Positions 57,501 to 59,114 of a DNA stretch of 60,000 bases are shown one piece after another. The DNA is from Tubiluchus corallicola. Its lineage: Eukaryota; Priapulida; Priapulimorpha; Priapulimorphida; Tubiluchidae. The notes below the pieces were generated by a model, which saw only the letters and a program-made list of their open reading frames with translations, did no database searches and had not been told where the DNA came from. Position numbers and translations under genes: made by a program. The stretch lies in the NCBI GenBank assembly GCA_030141605.1, contig JAQGDQ010000099.1, positions 453,194 through 513,193 of the forward strand, in the 5' to 3' direction. Numbering within the stretch: position 1 is the stretch's first letter; every line of letters starts with the position of its first letter.

Positions 57501-59114
57501 ACATTTTATATCACTTTATTATCACTTTATTTAATTAAAGTATTATGCACTTAAGCAGCAATTGCACATACATTATGTTATTATGTATTCTAAACTTAAA
57601 AAATAAAGAATGGCTTCCAGAATTAATGCCCCCCAAAATTTGGCACATTAGGCAACTGCCTAACTTGCCCAGTGGTAGAGCCGGCCATGCAACTGGCTAG
57701 TAACAGCAGTTTACATTAAACACTAATACATTCTAAACTTTTCATTTCTTTCTAGCATGAATTTTGTTAAAATACCTCATTCATCTCATCATATGTCATT
57801 TTTGTTAGTGGCATTTCACATTATTTTTCTTATTACAGTAAGTCCTCGCTTAACGGCCCCCCGTTTAGTGACATTTCATTTAACTGAACATTTTTTTCAC
57901 TTAACAACACACGTTTCATTTTATCGACAACTTTTTTTTTACCTAATTTGAAGCATTAAAATGGCACATATTGCGTTATTCTGTTTTAAAAGTGCATTAG
58001 TAACGTAAACAGTGCAATTATTATGCATGTTTTTGCTTCCTGACTGACTACTATACTAGCTGCCGTTTCTATCAAGCGAGACCAGTGAACAAACTTTTTC
58101 CTAAGGAATTCTACCTGCACCTTGTTCCTATAGCAACAAGACTACATAATAAATCATACAGTGCTCTGGTATGATAAATTTTCCAAGGTCACCTCATGCA
58201 GTGCTTGGCTTTGACTCTACCATGTTTACTGTTTAATGGCTGCCTAGGCTTAAACCTTAATGAAAGAGAAACTGCTAGCTAGGCATGTACTGGTAAGAAA
58301 GTTAAGTGGTTTCAAGCACGCAGAAAGAAGTTAATTAGTAGAAATCATAAAGAAACTCATAAAACATTTAATTTATATGATTAAGCAGCAATGACTTTTG
58401 CCTCTGGAACATATCTCAATTCTTTTGCATTACTTTCTATGGAAGTTTTGGTTTTGTTTAACGACGTTTCGCTTAACGTCACGTTTACTGGAACGTATTA
58501 GCGTCATGAAGGAAGGACGTACTGTATTTCACAATTCTTTGTCTTTAACATCGGTTTTGTAACATTATCTCCTGCATAAGCCATTTATTTTTTTAAACGA
58601 GTTGTTGTTTATACCTGTCAACTCGCGAACAAATCTTGGCATGACGTGAAATGGAGTGCACTTCCCTTCTGGGGGCTTCACAAACAGCTCAAAGTCATAC
58701 ATCTCCAATAGCTCCTTCATTAAATATTCGTTCAACAATTCCAGCCCCGCCACAGTAAAGTTCTACCCAAAAAAGAAATTCAGTTTACTTCAATTTACTC
58801 ATATCGTTCAACAATTCCAGCCCCGCCACAGTAAAGTTCTATCCAAAAAAGAAATTCAGTTTACTTCAATTTACTCATATCGTTCAACATTTCCAGCCCC
58901 GCCACAGTAAAGTTCTACCCAAAAAAGAAATTCAACTTACTTCAATTTACTCAAGAATGAGAAGTAAAATGTTAACAAACTTAATACATGTATGGCTTTT
59001 CGGATGATAAAAGGCATATTTAGCAGTAGCAAGAATCGATACCTCGGGCAATGGTTCTTTGAATAAGTGTATGGTATACTCAATGTTGAATCGGACTAGC
59101 TTACACTTTGGCAC
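1310..59114 (-). CDS. DROSHA: drosha, C-terminal half: nuclear RNase III of the Microprocessor (19 exons in window)
   Basis: Family knowledge: Drosha works in the nucleus with DGCR8/Pasha and crops primary microRNA hairpins; RIIIDa cuts the 3' strand and RIIIDb the 5' strand. Seen: 19 exons (listed separately) join in frame into about 715 residues that follow animal Drosha in order. These are the central domain ([16 protein letters not shown]), RIIIDa ([23 protein letters not shown]), the linker ([13 protein letters not shown]), RIIIDb ([22 protein letters not shown]) and the dsRBD ([34 protein letters not shown]). The acidic catalytic residues of both RNase III domains are present, so the enzyme should be active. 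All junctions are GT-AG except one GC donor. The N-terminal Pro-rich/RS half lies beyond 60000; the last coding exon (C-terminal tail) was not found. The 22844-46323 intron contains three opposite-strand genes. Homology was judged by eye against remembered Drosha sequences. Confidence 0.97.
1820..2310 (+). repeat. left inverted arm of the TTAA element
   Basis: Pairs with 6745-7245. Shared blocks include CCACTGGGGCGGGTATT and CAGTAAATGANNGATCCAG. The arms differ by many substitutions and small indels, so the element is not recent. Confidence 0.7.
2311..3215. other. interior of the TTAA element downstream of the LINE frame
   Basis: No gene seen. Contains GC-richer patches (around 2490-2540 and 2640-2680, GGGGCC-type) and could include the LINE 3' UTR, but I see no poly-A or simple tail marking its end. 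Confidence 0.4.
3216..6047 (-). mobile_element. non-LTR retrotransposon ORF2-like protein: AP endonuclease + reverse transcriptase (~943 aa open frame)
   Basis: An uninterrupted frame, read from [10 protein letters not shown] to a TAA at 3216-3218. Endonuclease motifs in order: YNCNS, LLLQET, GDFNSHP and [11 protein letters not shown] motifs: [44 protein letters not shown] and the active-site FADD. There is no ORF1, RNase H or LTR, so it is a LINE; I do not assign a clade. The frame lacks a credible start Met: it runs directly out of an AGAGAC microsatellite, and the first internal Met lies past the first endonuclease motifs. This suggests 5' truncation or replacement. The absence of stops suggests a fairly recent copy. 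It lies in a drosha intron, same strand as drosha. Confidence 0.9.
6043..6627. repeat. AGAGAC-type microsatellite, ~585 bp
   Basis: Imperfect GA/GACA/AGAGAC repeats with no stop in several frames on both strands. They generate long Ser/Leu/Val or Arg/Glu/Thr pseudo-frames. It abuts the start of the LINE endonuclease domain. Confidence 0.95.
6745..7245 (-). repeat. right inverted arm of the TTAA element
   Basis: Reverse-complement partner of 1820-2310, ending at the second TTAA. Confidence 0.7.
7935..7983 (-). CDS. DROSHA: drosha short exon: dsRBD beta strand ([16 protein letters not shown])
   Basis: Only 49 bases: two to finish a Val codon, 15 codons, two bases. VAVYF-G-R-G-G matches the dsRBD strand after VGP. 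Acceptor tttcag, donor gtgagt. Confidence 0.94.
7984..9260. repeat. drosha intron with a C/T-rich degenerate repeat at about 8045-8790
   Basis: Blocks like CTTCTGACA, TTTACACATCTT and CTTCACACA recur every few tens of bases on the plus strand, suggesting a decayed short-period satellite. The rest, 8800-9260, holds nothing recognisable. Confidence 0.5.
9261..9411 (-). CDS. DROSHA: drosha exon: first half of dsRNA-binding domain
   Basis: 50 codons plus one base. [26 protein letters not shown] and [10 protein letters not shown] are the Drosha dsRBD signature. Acceptor tttag, donor gtttgt. Confidence 0.97.
9412..9970. repeat. tRNA-like SINE fragments in drosha intron
   Basis: Around 9630-9700 GCGGTCTAGTGGTTGCAGCA is followed by a weak B box, ATTCAAATCTAGG. 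Around 9925-9960 a second B box, GGTTCAAATCTGAG, lies before an A/T-rich tail. Neither is a complete tRNA. Confidence 0.4.
10066..10640. mobile_element. foldback element with internal tandem units
   Basis: Eight diverged copies of a unit with AATGAATAACGGNGCATTC, ACTAGAGAGTTTTCTCTC and CACAAGTTCTTTCGCAAG, ending in an inverted copy (AACTTTCTAGTCTGAATGCG, 10602-10621). The unit is 33-80 bp long. It lies about 165 bp from the drosha exon at 10807. Confidence 0.6.
10807..10889 (-). CDS. DROSHA: drosha exon: end of RIIIDb ([13 protein letters not shown]...FFPRLR)
   Basis: Two bases plus 27 codons. [12 protein letters not shown] and VCFFPRLR match the last helices of RIIIDb. Acceptor acag, donor gtacgg. 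Confidence 0.96.
10890..13087. other. drosha intron, no recognised feature
   Basis: AT-rich; short open frames only, none with homology I recognise or splice context. Part of the 11.8-kb intron 10890-22707. Confidence 0.6.
13088..13288. mobile_element. short AT-rich MITE/foldback (~200 bp)
   Basis: Left end TACAGTGCTCTCCAGAAAAAA pairs with the inverse of TTTTTTTCTGGACGATCCTG at the right. The arms continue through AAAACAAAAAATACAA / TTGTAATTTTTGTTTTATTG and CAGAATAA / TTATTCTG. Ends resemble Tc1/mariner MITEs, by inference only. Confidence 0.5.
13620..13885. repeat. degenerate (GAAC/AAAC)n simple repeat
   Basis: Runs of GAACAAATAAACAAACAAGC with GAATGAATGAA variants. On the minus strand it gives meaningless Phe/Leu/Ser frames. 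Confidence 0.75.
14151..14568. mobile_element. hAT-like non-autonomous element with 8-bp target duplication
   Basis: Flanked by perfect GTAAGGAG at 14143-14150 and 14569-14576. Left end is CTGTGGCGCAGCTAG; right end is the inverse of CAGGGGTTAGCCACG. An 8-bp target duplication and C-GNGG---AGC-A ends fit hAT MITEs. No coding capacity. Confidence 0.75.
14577..15849. other. drosha intron, no recognised feature
   Basis: No homology, tandem repeat or splice-flanked frame recognised; short open frames look random. Confidence 0.55.
15850..16300. repeat. ~94-bp minisatellite, three clear copies plus decayed ones
   Basis: TATCG-CTGAGTTG--ACAGTGG recurs at 15856, 15950 and 16044 with GACAGC, AATCACAAACATTT and TGGATCCCAGATT at constant offsets. 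Weaker units continue to about 16250. Confidence 0.75.
16610..17845. repeat. three trinucleotide-rich patches (CAA/CAG/GAC)
   Basis: Imperfect CAG/CAA/AAC and GAC triplets at 16613-16775, 17380-17525 and 17650-17845. The last is open as a Thr/Ala-rich frame on plus and Leu-rich on minus; I take it as simple sequence. The stretch between patches holds nothing recognised. Confidence 0.7.
17846..19069. other. drosha intron; TCGA/GATA/CTGT microsatellite at 18541-18628, otherwise unremarkable
   Basis: A compound microsatellite (GTCT, TCGA, TAGA, TATC units). No gene recognised around it. Confidence 0.6.
19070..19150. repeat. (CATC)n microsatellite
   Basis: About 18 near-perfect CATC units, ending with CTTCCATC variants. 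Confidence 0.95.
19155..19815. repeat. degenerate minisatellite, core GATAAAACAAGTGGCATCGAG
   Basis: About 14 diverged copies of this core occur every 40-60 bp (for example near 19347, 19391, 19520, 19570, 19655), often followed by GGAGACATTTCTG and TTACAGTT. Confidence 0.7.
19816..20449. other. drosha intron, no recognised feature
   Basis: AT-rich; nothing recognised. Confidence 0.55.
20450..20545 (-). repeat. tRNA-derived SINE head
   Basis: Minus strand reads ATCCAGTGATCATGACAATAG, then GAACCAAAGATCCC and a perfect B box GGTTCAAATCC. No full cloverleaf or acceptor stem, so a SINE head rather than a tRNA gene. Confidence 0.5.
20824..21740 (+). mobile_element. hAT-like non-autonomous element, copy 1
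   Basis: Starts near GGTTCGGCTCTACCACTAG and ends TTTGGCCCTG. Flanks AAACTATG (20816-20823) and AAGCTATA (21741-21748) could be a diverged 8-bp target duplication. Homologous in inverse orientation to 57072-57689 over both ends and an interior block (GAAATGGATG, AATTAGGGTTT-like). Confidence 0.6.
21749..22707. other. drosha intron, no recognised feature
   Basis: No repeat or gene recognised in the last 0.96 kb before the exon at 22708. Confidence 0.55.
22708..22843 (-). CDS. DROSHA: drosha exon: RIIIDb ([15 protein letters not shown]...ADLLE)
   Basis: 45 codons plus one base; acceptor is a long poly-T tract ending cag. LLRSSLVN and LGMMEYVI match RIIIDb, and ADLLE carries its catalytic glutamate. 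The donor reads AAG/gcaagt, a GC donor; joining its last G to CA of the next exon restores ADLLEAFLGAL. Confidence 0.96.
22844..25501. other. start of nested-gene intron: SINE at about 23080-23640, otherwise unassigned
   Basis: On the minus strand, 23640 reads TGGCCAGGTCTGTGGCAGAG then TGATAGGATCCC and a B-box-like GGGCTCGACACTC, a tRNA-type SINE head. The rest of this 2.7 kb shows no gene. Confidence 0.45.
25502..25508 (+). promoter_or_regulatory. TATA box of CDA-like 1, with Inr-like TCAGTC near 25532
   Basis: TATAAAA lies 63 bp before the ATG. A TCAGTC initiator-like motif follows about 30 bp downstream, the expected spacing. A CACGTG E-box lies at 25471-25476. Confidence 0.7.
25565..25601 (+). 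CDS. CDA-like 1, exon 1: signal peptide
   Basis: 37 bases, [12 protein letters not shown] plus one base, ending in a gtaagt donor. The ATG is the first after the TATA box. All three paralogues have an exon 1 of exactly 37 bases. Confidence 0.88.
25565..28244 (+). CDS. chitin deacetylase-like protein 1: CBM14 + LDLa + degenerate CDA domain (525 aa)
   Basis: Four exons: 25565-25601, 26082-26387, 26842-27526, 27695-28244. Signal peptide at about residues 1-17. CBM14 chitin-binding domain at 32-93, six Cys. LDLa-like module at about 121-151 ending [13 protein letters not shown]-type deacetylase domain at about 184-525. The layout is that of arthropod Serp/Verm-type CDAs, secreted proteins that deacetylate cuticle or gut-lining chitin. 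Key positions differ: the TFDD motif reads TWDE (188-191), the second metal His is Lys (HSISK, 255-259), the RxPY motif reads RATS, and the catalytic His near 416 is Arg. I infer chitin binding without normal catalysis. First of three tandem copies in one drosha intron, opposite strand, with its own TATA box. No frameshift or stop. Confidence 0.93.
26082..26387 (+). CDS. CDA-like 1, exon 2: CBM14 chitin-binding domain
   Basis: 306 bases. Finishes the signal peptide (AYATP) and carries the six-Cys peritrophin-A type domain with [15 protein letters not shown], followed by a Pro/Asp/Glu-rich linker. Acceptor tttcag, donor gtatgt. Confidence 0.93.
26842..27526 (+). CDS. CDA-like 1, exon 3: LDLa and first part of deacetylase domain
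   Basis: 685 bases, the same length in all three paralogues. LDLa-like module ([16 protein letters not shown]), then [10 protein letters not shown] and the deacetylase core up to WPFTLDYR. The last codon is split AG/A at the donor gtaagc. Confidence 0.95.
27695..28244 (+). CDS. CDA-like 1, exon 4: C-terminal part of deacetylase domain
   Basis: 550 bases including the TAA stop. Contains [17 protein letters not shown], the family's usual VYFVT-Q--WMQ-P signature, and a Cys-rich end ([14 protein letters not shown]) typical of animal CDAs. Confidence 0.95.
28245..32702. other. between CDA-like 1 and 2: 3' UTR, repeats, no gene recognised
   Basis: Contains a C run at 29332-29344, CAT/CAC triplets at 29455-29545, a ~73-bp tandem duplication at 30168-30312 (CATCACTTGACC-TTTATGTT twice) and a repeated TAATGTAAGNTGGCAGCACCTG near 31061 and 31226. 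Open frames here are short and unconvincing. Confidence 0.55.
28594..28731 (+). promoter_or_regulatory. candidate polyadenylation signals of CDA-like 1
   Basis: AATAAA occurs at 28594-28599 and 28726-28731, 350 and 482 bp after the stop. Which is used cannot be told from sequence. Confidence 0.45.
32703..32710 (+). promoter_or_regulatory. TATA box of CDA-like 2
   Basis: TATATAAA lies 62 bp before the ATG, the same spacing as in the other two copies. No clear TCAGT initiator seen. Confidence 0.65.
32765..32801 (+). CDS. CDA-like 2, exon 1: signal peptide
   Basis: 37 bases, [12 protein letters not shown] plus one base, donor gtatga. The ATG lies 62 bp after the start of the TATA element. Confidence 0.88.
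32765..35595 (+). CDS. chitin deacetylase-like protein 2: CBM14 + LDLa + degenerate CDA domain (514 aa)
   Basis: Four exons: 32765-32801, 33268-33537, 34176-34860, 35043-35595. The layout matches copy 1, with a shorter exon 2 (270 bases). Signal peptide [15 protein letters not shown]14 includes [15 protein letters not shown]. LDLa-like tail is [10 protein letters not shown]. The deacetylase domain carries the same changes as its neighbours: TWDE, HSISK, RATS, and Arg in LINLRARFF where active CDAs have His. Expected to be secreted and chitin-bound; enzyme activity doubtful. Its 638-bp intron 2 holds a LINE fossil. The sites copies 1-3 share mean the degeneration predates the tandem duplications, unless gene conversion spread it. 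Confidence 0.93.
33268..33537 (+). CDS. CDA-like 2, exon 2: CBM14 domain
   Basis: 270 bases, 36 fewer than copy 1, mostly from the regions flanking the domain. Six Cys kept. Acceptor aacag, donor gtaagt. Confidence 0.93.
33675..33869 (-). mobile_element. LINE fossil: C-terminal reverse-transcriptase tail
   Basis: Minus-strand frame contains [20 protein letters not shown] and RRTAEAE...AGWRHW, the well-known WTPEG-R-RGRP--TWRR tail of many LINE reverse transcriptases. It lies inside intron 2 of CDA-like 2, antisense to it. Only a fragment remains. Confidence 0.75.
34176..34860 (+). CDS. CDA-like 2, exon 3: LDLa and first part of deacetylase domain
   Basis: 685 bases. Acceptor ttttaag, donor gtgagt. 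Contains [24 protein letters not shown], then the deacetylase core through WPFTFDYR. Confidence 0.95.
35043..35595 (+). CDS. CDA-like 2, exon 4: C-terminal part of deacetylase domain
   Basis: 553 bases including TAA. Includes [17 protein letters not shown] and the Cys-rich tail [14 protein letters not shown]. Confidence 0.95.
36207..36212 (+). promoter_or_regulatory. possible polyadenylation signal of CDA-like 2
   Basis: First clear AATAAA after the stop, 612 bp downstream. A variant signal closer in is equally possible. Confidence 0.25.
36531..37020 (+). repeat. interspersed repeat, copy 1 (~490 bp)
   Basis: Direct, diverged match to 48525-48963. Shared blocks: GGAAAGGGAATTTT near the start, TAATTTAAAATATTCG, CACCA-CTGGTAA-AT, AATGCTCTGATTATTTTTT, AAGACAGCAC and TTGTGCTTTAA at the end. 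Confidence 0.7.
38880..39700. repeat. local duplications (GGAAGCATC...GTGGCAGCAGTTTTCAG and a ~170-bp block)
   Basis: AAGTGGCAGCAGTTTTCAGA near 38983 recurs near 39305. A block from ATAATTGCTAACTAGA to AATTAAAACA at about 39080-39248 recurs at 39538-39693. Confidence 0.65.
41279..41285 (+). promoter_or_regulatory. TATA box of CDA-like 3, with ACAGTC near 41307
   Basis: TATAAAA lies 63 bp before the ATG. ACAGTC, close to the initiator of copy 1, follows about 30 bp downstream. Confidence 0.68.
41342..41378 (+). CDS. CDA-like 3, exon 1: signal peptide
   Basis: 37 bases, [12 protein letters not shown] plus one base, donor gtaagt. Confidence 0.88.
41342..44781 (+). CDS. chitin deacetylase-like protein 3: CBM14 + LDLa + degenerate CDA domain (521 aa)
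   Basis: Four exons: 41342-41378, 42400-42690, 43381-44065, 44229-44781. Signal peptide [15 protein letters not shown]14 includes [15 protein letters not shown]. LDLa-like tail is [10 protein letters not shown]. The deacetylase domain has TWDE, HSISK, RATS and LINLRSRFF, the same altered positions as copies 1 and 2. Exons 1 and 3 match the others in length exactly; exon 4 matches copy 2. A good AATAAA follows 158 bp after the stop. Expected to be a secreted chitin-binding pseudoenzyme. It is the copy nearest the donor of the host drosha intron (46323). Confidence 0.93.
42400..42690 (+). CDS. CDA-like 3, exon 2: CBM14 domain
   Basis: 291 bases. [20 protein letters not shown] then a six-Cys chitin-binding domain and a Pro-rich linker. 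Acceptor tttcag, donor gtaggt. Confidence 0.93.
43381..44065 (+). CDS. CDA-like 3, exon 3: LDLa and first part of deacetylase domain
   Basis: 685 bases. Acceptor cctacag, donor gtgagt. LDLa-like [19 protein letters not shown], then the deacetylase core. Confidence 0.95.
44229..44781 (+). CDS. CDA-like 3, exon 4: C-terminal part of deacetylase domain
   Basis: 553 bases including TAA. Shares [17 protein letters not shown] and [14 protein letters not shown] with copy 1. Confidence 0.95.
44939..44944 (+). promoter_or_regulatory. polyadenylation signal of CDA-like 3
   Basis: AATAAA 158 bp after the stop, followed by a T-rich stretch typical of animal 3' ends. Confidence 0.6.
45033..45249. mobile_element. 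foldback element (~217 bp)
   Basis: Arms pair as GAACAGTACCGAATGCC / GGCATTCCGTACCGTTC and CCAACATTCTTTTCTCTCAG / CTGAGAGAAAAGAATGTTGG, the second perfect over 20 bp, plus GAGTTACCGTGGCC / GGACCATGGCAACTC near the centre. Confidence 0.75.
45268..45490 (-). mobile_element. tRNA-headed SINE with (CTTTGT)n tail, copy 1
   Basis: Minus strand begins GACCGAGTGGCCTAGATTTC (A-box region of tRNA-Leu/Ser type) and ends in CTTTGTCTTTTGTCTTTG. Homologous over its length to 49441-49672. Confidence 0.65.
46324..46429 (-). CDS. DROSHA: drosha exon: RIIIDb catalytic signature ([13 protein letters not shown])
   Basis: One base plus 35 codons. Metal-binding Glu and Asp of RIIIDb are present; ends HHEGHLS in phase 0. 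Its donor (gtaagt) opens the 23.5-kb intron holding three opposite-strand genes. The homologous continuation LLRSSLVN is the next exon at 22843, so no exon is missing between. Confidence 0.97.
46430..47231. other. drosha intron, AT-rich
   Basis: A short GATA tract at 46444-46466; otherwise nothing recognised. Confidence 0.55.
47232..47335 (-). CDS. DROSHA: drosha exon: start of RNase III domain b
   Basis: 34 codons plus two bases. [20 protein letters not shown] then [14 protein letters not shown] opens RIIIDb. Acceptor cttcag, donor gtaagt. Confidence 0.97.
47521..47612. repeat. (TCAG)n microsatellite
   Basis: About 22 near-perfect units with TGAG and TCTG variants, in the intron 47336-47840. 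Confidence 0.95.
47841..48010 (-). CDS. DROSHA: drosha exon: end of RIIIDa and inter-domain linker
   Basis: Two bases plus 56 codons. [16 protein letters not shown] closes RIIIDa; [19 protein letters not shown] is the conserved HPLQLQEP-TDR linker. Acceptor cttgtag, donor gtattt. Confidence 0.97.
48525..48963 (+). repeat. interspersed repeat, copy 2 (~440 bp)
   Basis: Partner of 36531-37020, in a drosha intron. No coding capacity; class unknown. Confidence 0.7.
49041..49112. repeat. (AAT)n microsatellite
   Basis: About 24 perfect units between a repeat copy and a SINE. The intron 48011-49708 holds little else. Confidence 0.95.
49441..49672 (-). mobile_element. tRNA-headed SINE with (CTTTGT)n tail, copy 2
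   Basis: Minus strand begins GGCCGAATGGTTTAGATTTC and ends TTGTCTTTGTCTTTGTCTTT. Lies 36 bp from the donor side of the drosha exon 49709-49811. Confidence 0.65.
49709..49811 (-). CDS. DROSHA: drosha exon: RIIIDa second acidic site (ANCFEALMG)
   Basis: 34 codons plus one base. [10 protein letters not shown] and [12 protein letters not shown] match RIIIDa; the Glu in FEAL is the catalytic glutamate of this domain. Donor gtaagg. Confidence 0.97.
50338..50575 (-). mobile_element. tRNA-headed SINE with (ATT)n tail
   Basis: Minus strand begins AGCACTGGTAGTGTGCTTG, then GGAAGGTTGTGGGTTGAACTA (B box). It runs through a body (TTATCCGGGGCTATGTCGTA) and ends AAATTATTATTATTATTAT. Confidence 0.65.
50752..50851 (-). 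CDS. DROSHA: drosha exon: RIIIDa helices ([17 protein letters not shown])
   Basis: One base plus 33 codons. [19 protein letters not shown] and [12 protein letters not shown] match the EGGLATYR / VQNQHLA-LAK part of RIIIDa. Acceptor tttttcag, donor gtatgt. Confidence 0.97.
50890..51140. repeat. ~36-bp minisatellite in drosha intron
   Basis: AATATAAAGGCAACTTTTAAA with ACAGAACAA spacers recurs about seven times, diverged. It fills most of the short intron between the exons at 50752 and 51158. Confidence 0.75.
51158..51278 (-). CDS. DROSHA: drosha exon: RIIIDa catalytic signature ([16 protein letters not shown])
   Basis: Two bases, 39 codons, two bases. Carries the RNase III signature motif with the metal-binding Glu and Asp of RIIIDa intact. 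Acceptor ttgtag, donor gtaagt. Confidence 0.98.
51279..52305. other. drosha intron with (TA)n at about 51503-51544
   Basis: A TA dinucleotide run of about 20 units; no gene recognised in the rest. Confidence 0.6.
52306..52444 (-). CDS. DROSHA: drosha exon: RIIIDa ([20 protein letters not shown])
   Basis: 46 codons plus one base. Near-identical to the Drosha-specific NPDHARN-LSNCGIR block, which separates Drosha from Dicer and bacterial RNase III. Ends in the basic TTRRKRG. Confidence 0.97.
52445..53200. other. drosha intron, no recognised feature
   Basis: Nothing recognised. Confidence 0.55.
53201..53308 (-). CDS. DROSHA: drosha exon: start of RNase III domain a
   Basis: Exactly 36 codons. 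Contains [19 protein letters not shown] and NRSLLQ, the opening helix of RIIIDa. Acceptor ctag, donor gtatgt. Confidence 0.95.
53309..53865. other. drosha intron, no recognised feature
   Basis: Nothing recognised. Confidence 0.55.
53866..53944 (-). CDS. DROSHA: drosha exon: [14 protein letters not shown]
   Basis: One base plus 26 codons. The LSS-GF-KTGI-SD block is strongly conserved in Drosha just before RIIIDa. Acceptor tttag, donor gtaag. Confidence 0.95.
53945..54679. other. drosha intron, no recognised feature
   Basis: Nothing recognised; open frames are short. Confidence 0.55.
54680..54808 (-). CDS. DROSHA: drosha exon: charged helical segment before RIIIDa
   Basis: Encodes [18 protein letters not shown] and a Lys/Glu-rich helix ([17 protein letters not shown]), matching the Drosha region between central domain and RIIIDa. 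One leading base, 42 codons, two trailing bases; donor gtaaaa. Confidence 0.94.
54809..55823. other. drosha intron, no recognised feature
   Basis: Nothing recognised. Confidence 0.55.
55824..55948 (-). CDS. DROSHA: drosha exon: RIDQLDRD / HFGVRP segment
   Basis: 41 codons plus two bases. RIDQLDRD and [10 protein letters not shown] are hallmark central-domain motifs. Acceptor acag, donor gtaggt. Confidence 0.96.
55949..56803. other. drosha intron, no recognised feature
   Basis: AT-rich; nothing recognised. Confidence 0.55.
56804..56973 (-). CDS. DROSHA: drosha exon: central domain ([16 protein letters not shown])
   Basis: Two bases complete a GAA codon, then 56 codons. Aligns with the Drosha stretch containing GGKE-LS and ending -TNPG (here ATYPGK). 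Acceptor ctgcag, donor gtaata. Confidence 0.94.
57072..57689 (-). mobile_element. hAT-like non-autonomous element, copy 2
   Basis: Ends AGGGTCGGTTCTAGGTAG and the inverse of GGCCGGCTCTACCACTG. Flanks CAACTGCC (57064-57071) and CAACTGGC (57690-57697) match at 7 of 8 bases, as expected of a hAT target duplication. Inverse-orientation homologue of 20824-21740. Confidence 0.65.
57834..58526. mobile_element. MITE with TACAGTA-GTCC ends (~693 bp)
   Basis: Left TACAGTAAGTCCTCGCTTAA and the inverse of the right end, TACAGTACGTCCTTCCTTCA, share their first 13 bases but one. Subterminal CGCTTAACG and GTTTAACGACG repeats occur near both ends. A TA target and such ends fit pogo/Tigger-like MITEs. Confidence 0.55.
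58615..58762 (-). CDS. DROSHA: drosha exon: central domain ([10 protein letters not shown]...MPRFVREL)
   Basis: 49 codons plus one base. Encodes the conserved GLELL and FHVMPRFVR blocks of the Drosha central domain. Its acceptor and first 34 bases lie in a 76-bp tandem triplication, so three candidate acceptors exist (exon starts 58762, 58838, 58914). Only the proximal one gives an open exon. Confidence 0.95.
58729..58953. repeat. 76-bp tandem triplication across a drosha splice acceptor
   Basis: Units start at 58729, 58805 and 58881 and differ by only a few bases. Each contains, on the minus strand, a T-rich tract, the acceptor tag and the first 34 exon bases. The near-identity says the duplication is recent. 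Confidence 0.95.
59043..59114 (-). CDS. DROSHA: drosha exon: central domain segment ([16 protein letters not shown])
   Basis: 72 bases, 24 codons, phase 0 at both ends. Acceptor follows a poly-T/cag at 59115-59117; donor is gtatcg. It matches the RFNI-YTIH stretch of the Drosha central domain and ends LPE, continuing into [10 protein letters not shown] of the next exon. It is the most 5' exon I can defend in the window. Confidence 0.93.

Noticed and set aside
58729-58953. CRISPR-like regularly spaced repeat
   Set aside because: The three units are contiguous tandem copies with no spacers, in a eukaryotic intron/exon boundary.
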